Shown piece after piece: positions 57,176-64,000 of a stretch of 64,000 nt of DNA. The notes under the pieces were generated by a model, which had not been told where the DNA came from, ran no database searches, and saw only the letters and a list, made by a program, of their open reading frames with translations. How positions within the stretch are numbered: position 1 is the stretch's first letter; each line of letters begins with the position of its first letter. Position numbers and translations under genes: made by a program. This DNA comes from Ancistrus triradiatus (Eukaryota > Chordata > Actinopteri > Siluriformes > Loricariidae), in contig JAJAGP010003144.1 in NCBI GenBank assembly GCA_025084515.1, forward strand, positions 1 through 64,000. The letters are read 5' to 3'.

Positions 57176-57544
57176 CAGTGGGGCAAAAGTATTTAGTCAG
57201 CCACTGATTGTGCAAGTTCTCCTACTTAGAAAGATGAGAGAGGTCTGTCATTTTCATCATAGGTACACTTCAGCTATGAGACTATAGGTACACAACTATA
57301 GGTACACAAGAGCTTCTTGAAGAAGAAGATACAGGTCTGTGAGAGCCAGAAATCTTGCTTGTTTGTGGGTGACCAAATACTTATTTTCCACCATGATTTA
57401 CAGTTACATTCTTTAAAAAAAAATTCTCATTTTGTCTCTCATAGTTGAAGTGTACCTATGATGAAAATCACAGACCTCTCTCATCTTTCTAAGTAGGAGA
57501 ACTTGCACAATCATTGGCTGACTAAATACTTTTTTGCCCCACTG
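57176..57544. mobile_element. MITE derived from Tc1-like family A (369 bp)
   Basis: Begins CAGTGGGGCAAAAGTATTTA and ends with its complement, with TA on each side (57174-57175; 57545-57546). The arms of about 105 bp differ at only a few positions, far fewer than in the full-length family A copy at 1899, so this insertion is younger. The centre keeps bits of the A leader and 3' region (tgaccaaatacttattttcc) and no coding. Confidence 0.95.
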
Positions 57545-57936
57545 TATAGCATTAGTCTAGTTTGTAAGTTTTGGTTCCTCCCACGCTACTTTAGCATGTT
57601 GGACAGCAACTATTCTTGCTGCTTCTGTAGAAGTTATGGATTTTACAGGGACAAGTTAGAGATGGTGTTGTGGTGTGGTCAGTGTAAAACTATCACGTGC
57701 TGAAGGTAAGAAGAGACACCTTGCTGACTGTGTGCATACAGATAGATGGTCATCAATATGGGCAGACTGATGAATCTTTAAAGAGCAGAGTAAACGGTGC
57801 TGGTGGGGCCTGATTTGCGTTGTTTGTCCAGCAGACACTGTGCAGGTGTTTGGCTTTTTGTTTTCCACTTTCACCTATGAGATCAGCATAAAGGTCCAAA
57901 CAAACGTGTGATTTTTATTGTTGGATTGTGAATGTA
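57545..57936. other. Intron sequence, nothing recognised
   Basis: Unique sequence. No feature. Confidence 0.35.
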
Positions 57937-58371
57937 CACTGATCAGCCATAACTTTAAGCAGTGACAGGTGACGTGAATAACATCTCATTACAATGACAC
58001 CTGTCAAGGGGAGGGAGATTATTACAAACAAAGTGGACAGTCAGTTCTTGGAAGTTTATATATCGGAAGAAGGGAGAATGGGGAAGTGTAACGACCTGAG
58101 CAACTTCGACAGTCACCAAATCGTGACGGCTAGACAGAGCATTTGCCACCTGCAGAAATTGTTCAGAAATGGTTTGAGGAACATTGGAAAGCGGTCAAGG
58201 TGTCGCTTGCTCTCCAAATTCCCCAGATCTCATTCTAATCCACTTGTGTACCAGATACCAGGTACCTTCAGAGGTCTTGAGTCCATGCCTTGACAGGTCA
58301 GAGCTTTTGGTGGCAAGAGGGGGTCCTACACAATATTAGGCAGGTGATTTTAATGATACGGCTGATCTGTG
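57937..58371. mobile_element. Short Tc1-like family J derivative (435 bp)
   Basis: Ends cactgatcagccataacttt and its counterpart (gatacggctgatctgtg), with TA on both sides. Inside are separated pieces of a family J transposase gene (gaccTGAGCAACTTCGACAG at 58090; tccaaattccccagatctc at 58212; agtccatgccttgacaggtc at 58279). It is an internal deletion derivative. Confidence 0.85.
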
Positions 58372-59012
58372 TATTTTTACACAACTATAATATACCACAA
58401 TCGACAACCATATCACCTTTGAAGGTGTCCTGTGGTATCAGGGCAAGCAACTAATGACTATTTTGATAGTCGAGTACTCTGTGTATTTCTTAAATGACTA
58501 TTTGGATTAGGAATCACACAATTACTAACTGACTTTTATTTTATCTCGAGGTAGTTAGGCATCTGCTGACCAACAATAAAGATGAATGCTTGATTTAAAT
58601 TTTGATTTCCTCTAACATAACTATGGTGTCTATCATCTCGCATAAGGCATCTCATGACTTGGTCCGGACAATGCATATGAATACACAAAATTAATGAATT
58701 TAATGTGATGTGTTCACATTTGTCACATCTGTGGTGTTCTGGTCAGATCTGACCAGCCATGGAAAATTGCAAAAGTTGTGATATAAGGAGGGAAAGGTTT
58801 GGTTGAAATGGTTTTAAAATACTTTATGAATGGTTTTAAGGGGACCAGCCAAATTTGATCATGAAGATTGATTTGAATACAACATCAGAGTTAATCAGAG
58901 TCAAATAAAGATGTAGGTATTGAAGTTCACATCGCCACCACTTACCTGAATTCCTTAGGCCCTGAACTTTCACCCTCCAACCGACTGCAGCCCCTAGTGC
59001 TCCTACTCTAGT
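58372..59012. other. Intron sequence, nothing recognised
   Basis: AT-rich. No feature. Confidence 0.35.
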
Positions 59013-59400
59013 CAAGTCAAGTCAAGTCAGATCTATTTATATAGCGCTTTTTACAATGGAGCATTGTCTCAAAGCAACTTACAAGTTTAGATTATCTCCT
59101 AATAACTACGTCCAATCCCAAATTGAGCAAGCCTAGGGTGACAGTGGCAAGGAAAAACTCCCTAGTTCTAGGAAGAAACCTTGGGAGGACCAAGACTCAA
59201 AAAGGGACCCAACCTCCTTGGGCGGCGTAGATGATAAATCTAAGAGCGAAACTAAAGTCATGGAGTCATGGTCGAATAGAATGTGAATTATGCACATTGA
59301 CATTGTGGCCCGGGTATGGTGGGGCTGGAGCTGATGACGGAGTGGAGCTCCATCAGATGAACATCATGTGTGGAGCCGGAACTAGTGTCTGCTTTTTTTT
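59013..59400 (+). repeat. 'TCAAGTCAGATTTATTTATA' repeat, plus strand, longest copy
   Basis: A run of tcaag units opens the copy, followed by tatagcgctttttacaatgg and the full 320 bp shared with 55850-56180 (reversed). It then extends to about 59400 (gtggagccggaactag). No coding sequence or terminal inverted repeat; class unknown to me. Confidence 0.85.
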
Positions 59401-60603
59401 ATAAACCAAAATATGGTCGCCATAGTATTAATATGGTACATTTACTAGTGCTGTGAATTAATTAGATGGAGATCTACCTGAATGCCTTTATTTTTTCCAA
59501 CCCTCTTAAGCAAACAACAAACGACTCGAGGGTGTGAACGTGAGAAAGCCTGTTTTTTTGTTGTATGTTCCTGAGGGACCTTTAGTCCTCCAGTGTCCTT
59601 TTGATACTCTTTCTATCTCTCTGTCTGGAAATCCTTTGTCTAACCATCATTTCCATTTTAAGAATATTTCCCTGTTGGATTATGTCTTACAATTTTGCTC
59701 TTAGTTTTTGTTTAAACATCAGGAAGTGAGTACATGTGGCGTTGGTGGCAGCAAGACGGTTGAGTTAGACAGTACATTTTAATAATGAACCACTAAGTTC
59801 CCGAAAGTGAAATGAAAACGCTATCACAAGACTGTATGCTCTATTTTAGGTTAGATATTAAAGGGAAAAGTATTTTGTAATGACTTTTTATATGCAGCTA
59901 TTGACTATATAAGTACTTTTCAAGTGATGTATGTAAAATACGTTCAAATCGTTGGTTCACGACTTCATAATTGATTTCAGAGATCAATAAAGGCGTTCTA
60001 TAGCCTGGCCTACTTTTCCTGTCCAACAAAAATCTTCAGTTCTGAAAGTATATGTAAGGAATTTGGATGTCATGCAAGCAACACATAGGTTTTGCAACAC
60101 ATAGGTTACTCTGTACAAGGGTCACGTCCTGATACCACAGTCAGCGTTCCACGTGATTGTAGAACACGTGCTGCTTTAGGAAGAGTAAAATAAATTGAAA
60201 GTGGGACTACACCGGCTTCCATGGAACACTTTGTTACCAGTAAACACCAGTGCTCCTGACGTAAAAAAAAAACCCTGAACTTTTATTTTAGTGGCCGGGA
60301 AGTAATTCTGGATTTATTTACCTTCAGCCATATTAATCATGGAATCATACAATACGTTTAGTGACATTTTAAAAATCATTGCATTGATGCCATTGAGAGT
60401 CTTACACCTTTCATATGAGGCTATGTCAATGTGTATCAAAGTTTCTATAACATTTTCACAAGTACACAGGCGCTCGGGTGGTTCGGTGACCCGGGTTTGA
60501 GGGCAGTGCCTGGTTCCAGGCGTGATTGGCTGTGTCTGAGGGAGGAGAGGTCTTATAGTGGGATTCTCCCTACCAGGCAACTAATGATACTTGTGAACAC
60601 TTA
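59401..60603. other. Likely intron, nothing recognised
   Basis: AT-rich unique sequence with several short open frames lacking motifs. Confidence 0.35.
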
Positions 60604-62168
60604 CAGTGGTGTGAAAAAGTTTTTGCCCCTTCGGTTTCCTATTTTTTTTTTTTGCATATTTGTCACGCTAAGTGTTTCGGAACATCAATTTAAATATTAG
60701 TCAAAGACAACACAAGTAAACACAAAATGCAGTTTTTAAATGAAGGTGTTTATTATTAAGGAAGAAAAAAATCCAGACCTACATGGCCCTGTGTGAAAAA
60801 GTGATTGCCCCCTCGTTAAAACATAACGTGACTATGGTTTATCACACCTGAGTTCACTATCTCTAGCCACACCCATGCCTGATTATTGCCACACATGTTC
60901 TTAATCAGGACATCACTTAAATAGGACCTGCCTGATAAAGGGAAGTTCACCAAAAGATCCTTAAAAGCAACACATCATGCCGAGATCCAAAGAATCAGGA
61001 ACAATTGAGAAAGAAAGTAATTGAAAGGGTTATAAAGTCATTTCTAAAGCTTTGGGACTCCAGCGAACCACAGTGAGAGCCATTATCCAAAAATGGTGAA
61101 GACATGGAACAGTGGTGAACCTTCCCAGGAGTGCCTGGAAGACCAAATTACCCCAAGAGCGCAGTGACAGCTTGTCCAAGAGGTCACAAAAGACCCCACA
61201 ACAACATCCAAAGAACTGCAGGCCTCACTTGCCTCAGTTAAGGTCAGTGTTCATGCCTCCACCATAAGAAAGAGACTGGGCAAAAATGGCCTGCATGGCA
61301 GAGTTCCAAGACAAAAACCACTGCTGAGCAAAAAGAGCATTAAAGCTCGTCTCAATTTTTCCAGAACACATCTTGATGATCCCCAAGACTTTTGGGAAAA
61401 CATTCTGTGGACTGCCGAAGACAAAAGTGAAACTCTTTGGAAGGTGCTGTCCCATAACATCTGCCGTTTAAAATAAACAGCATTTCAGAAAAAGGAACAT
61501 CATAGCAACAGTAAAAAAAGATGGTGGTCCGGTACTGTGATGGTCGGGGCTGTTTGCTGCTTCAGGGACCTGGAAAGACTGCTGTGATAAATGGAACTAT
61601 GAATTCTGCTGTCTACCAAACAATCCTGAAAGAGAATGTCCGGCCATCTGTTGGTGACCAAGTTGAAACGAACTTGGGTTCTACAGCAGGACGATGATCC
61701 AAAACACACCAGCAAGTCCACCTCTGAATGGCTGAAGAAAAACAAAATGAAGACTTTGGAGTGGCCTAATCAAAGTCCTGACCTGAATCCTATTGAGATG
61801 CTGTGGCATGAGCTTAAAAAGGCCGTTCATGCTGGAAAACCCTCCAATGTGGCTGAGTTACAACAATTCTGCACAGATGAGTGGCCAAAATTCCTTCACA
61901 ATGCTGTAAAAGACTCGCTACAAGTTATCACAAACGCTTGGTTGTAGTTGTTGCTGCTAAGGGTGGCCCAACCAGTTATTAGGTTTAGGGAGCAATCACT
62001 TTTTCACACAGGACCACGTAGGTTTGGATTTTTCTCTCCCTTAATAATAAACACTTTCATTTAAAAACTTCATTTTGTGTTTACTTGTGTTGTCTTTGAC
62101 TAATATTTAAGCTGGTTTGATGTTCTGAAACACTTAAGTGTGACAAACATGCAAAAAAATAGGACATT
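60604..62168 (+). mobile_element. Tc1-like transposon (family F), right end truncated
   Basis: Left terminus CAGTGGTGTGAAAAAGTTTT after TA (60602-60603). Long inverted repeats (60604-60815 and about 61985-62168) share ttgtgttgtctttgac... and aagtgattgccccc-type words. The outermost part of the right end is missing (stops around ataggacattg). Inside is the transposase relic at 60977-61947. Confidence 0.88.
60977..61947 (+). pseudogene. Tc1-like transposase relic (family F), C-terminal third open
   Basis: ATG at 60977 (MPRSKES), then frame loss after about 15 codons. The N-terminal DNA-binding part and first aspartate region (WTAEDKS-like, about 61410-61430, where SDE is altered) are scattered over frames. 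From 61636 to 61947 the frame is intact, with QQDDDPKHTSK (second Asp) and SPDLNPIEMLW (Glu), 34 residues apart, to a natural end. It is dead as a whole. Confidence 0.85.
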
Positions 62169-63172
62169 GTGGTGCTTATCTGTTTTTGTCAAGCACATTA
62201 GGCAAACACCTGTGTTTCTGGCCACGTGAGCGATAATGTTAATTCAGTATGCTAGGCTGCACGGACCACAGTCTGATCTCCAAATGCCAGTCAAATTAAA
62301 AATATTAAACAAAAAATCATTAATAAATAAAATGCATAAAAAATAATGAATGAAAAAGCCTTACGTTATTGTAAGGCTTTCAAACTAAAATGATAATGAT
62401 AGTAATTCTACAGTTCTGTAACATTAGTTTCCTATTTCAGGTTTATTCATGTGAAGTATGGACTAGGAGGAGACCACTACTAAACAAGTCAATTTGAAAT
62501 TCCTTGTCAAGAAAACATTACAGCTACGATTATGAAAGATCCTCATTGTTGAAGTTGGTAGTTACCACTTAAAATAGAAAAGGCATGGGCAGCTGGATGT
62601 CTGTTATGTTCCTGTCCTGTGATACTATTTAAGCCTTTGCTCATCCTGGAGGACTTCCAAACTACAATCCCTGTTAAAACCAACGGTGATAGCCCTAGAA
62701 AGTTGTGTGTTCTATCACATGGACAGGGTGTGCTTCTCCTAAGCTTGTAAAGATTAAGATAAACACTTTGGTTAAACATTGTTGGCTTTGACCTCTATAA
62801 CCCCTACCCCCTAGATAAGTTTAACAGGAAGTTTATCAGGCTCAGGCCACCTGAGCTGCAGCCAGTCCAGGGTAATATTAGCCAGCCAAAGAGTCACTTT
62901 CCTTAAGCCTGTTGACATCTGGAAATTGAGAAAGCTATATGTAGCATATTTGTTTTGCTAAGGTGGTCTCTAACTGAGTGGCTTTCTGCCGTCTTATAAT
63001 TGCTGTGTTAAAATTTCTGTTTCATTACTCCATGAATTTATGGAGCGACTTGTGCATGTTTTGGCATTGTGCGATGCTGTTGTAACCCACAAGGATCTGA
63101 GAAAGTGTACAAGATGTGACGTAGTCTTACCGGTGTGCATTATTTACACAAGTACTAGTGCACCATTAAATG
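62169..63172. other. No gene seen
   Basis: Unique AT-rich sequence, with no recognisable feature. A 12-bp inverted word (aaaagccttacgttattgtaaggctttc, 62353-62380) forms a small perfect hairpin. Confidence 0.35.
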
Positions 63173-63326
63173 GACCAAAAGGTTCAGGGTTCAAATCCCA
63201 CCTCTCCCAAGCTGCCACTGTTGGGTCCTTGATCAAGACCCTTAACCCACAATTGCTTGGATTATAAGACTGTACCAATTGTAAGTCGCTCTGGATAAGG
63301 GCTTCTGCTAAATGCTGTAAATGTAA
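63173..63326 (+). repeat. SINE-1, plus strand, 5' truncated
   Basis: Starts just before box B (aaaggttcagggttcaaatcccacc) and is otherwise intact to gctgtaaatgtaaat. The box A half is missing, the usual form of 5'-truncated retroposition. Confidence 0.88.
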
Positions 63327-64000
63327 ATATGATAAAGGGTTATAAATCTCTCAGGCAGTGGAGCTTTCACTACATTGGAGCAAACTATGGATTGTTATTG
63401 ACATGCTTGGTGAGTTACAATTGACCTTCAGACCTTTTCTCCTACGAGGGACAACGGTAAAGCATTGTTGATGCAGTACAGTAGGGCTGTCACAAGAAAC
63501 TTAGAAAGTTTGTCACATTTAGTGAGAAAAACATGCACTAGAACGTAGAAAATCCCTATTCGATACAAGATATGAACTTCATAATGCGGATTTGATAAGC
63601 AATGGCATTTGGCCTGTATTTCCGTAATAATGGCTCATAAAATGTGTTCTGATAACAATAGACAAACACAATCTGCCCAAACCTTTTTATTCCTATACTG
63701 AACACACCTGGGCATTTCCATTAAAAACACACATCTCCCTCCTCCTAAGCTTATTTAGTTGATTTAGTCTTATCAGTCAACTTATAATAAATGAATCCCC
63801 AGCCTTAGGCCTGCACCCTGTGTTCTCTGGGGATTAGTTATCAGAGCCCATGCAACCCTGACTAGGAAACTCAAAGTTAAAAGATTTAAAAAAAAAACCA
63901 TAAATGTCTGCAAACTTTCGAAAACCACATCTTTATATGTTTAAGTGAAAAACCTATGCATGGCTGTGCAGAAATCGTAGTGCTACAAAATATATTGATC
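63327..64000. other. No gene seen to the window end
   Basis: AT-rich unique sequence without recognised features. Confidence 0.35.

Noticed and set aside
1..64000. CRISPR array, phage defence or toxin-antitoxin system
   Set aside because: The DNA is clearly vertebrate; no spaced identical short repeats or bacterial-type genes are present.

Overview
The window is nuclear DNA of a teleost fish. The evidence is a spliced vertebrate Wnt gene of the wnt5b type in an AT-rich, microsatellite-rich background packed with fish-type Tc1-like DNA transposons and tRNA-derived SINEs. The Wnt protein is closest, from memory, to the zebrafish form, so an ostariophysan such as a catfish or a relative is plausible. 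The sequence alone does not give the species. There is no bacterial operon, CRISPR array, rRNA or intact tRNA gene.

Layout. Positions 1-26,000 are intergenic and dominated by decayed mobile elements. These are at least seven Tc1-like families, two SINE families, hAT-like MITEs and purine-rich tracts. One old Tc1-like copy at about 14.4-18.35 kb has been split three times: by an LTR-like insertion, by an insertion bounded by an 11-bp repeat, and by a second Tc1 element. Positions 25,930-39,608, plus a 3'UTR to about 40.9 kb, hold wnt5b on the + strand. It has four coding exons (26477-26589, 27368-27615, 29166-29458, 39150-39608) that join in frame to 370 residues with canonical GT/AG junctions. 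Intron 2 has a CpG-rich block. The 9.7-kb intron 3 has a candidate enhancer near 30 kb, a Harbinger-like element, SINEs and two tandem Tc1-like relics.

Positions 44,000-57,000 hold the start of a second + strand gene that runs out of the window or is not otherwise recognisable. A CpG-rich segment with two CCAAT boxes and a candidate noncoding first exon ends at 44236. A well-formed exon at 56605-56881 carries an ATG and a serine-rich N-terminus of 20 codons. I do not recognise the protein. Mammalian gene order (WNT5B followed by ADIPOR2 on the same strand) makes adipor2 a testable guess only. The remainder, to 64 kb, is probably intron of that gene and carries a fresh-looking MITE, further Tc1 relics and a long repeat copy. 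Exon 56605-56881 is flanked by two near-identical repeats of about 320 bp in opposite orientation.

I see no novel multi-gene system. The points most worth following are the intronic regulatory candidates of wnt5b, the identity of the second gene, the inverted repeats around its exon, and several nested or fold-back transposon structures.
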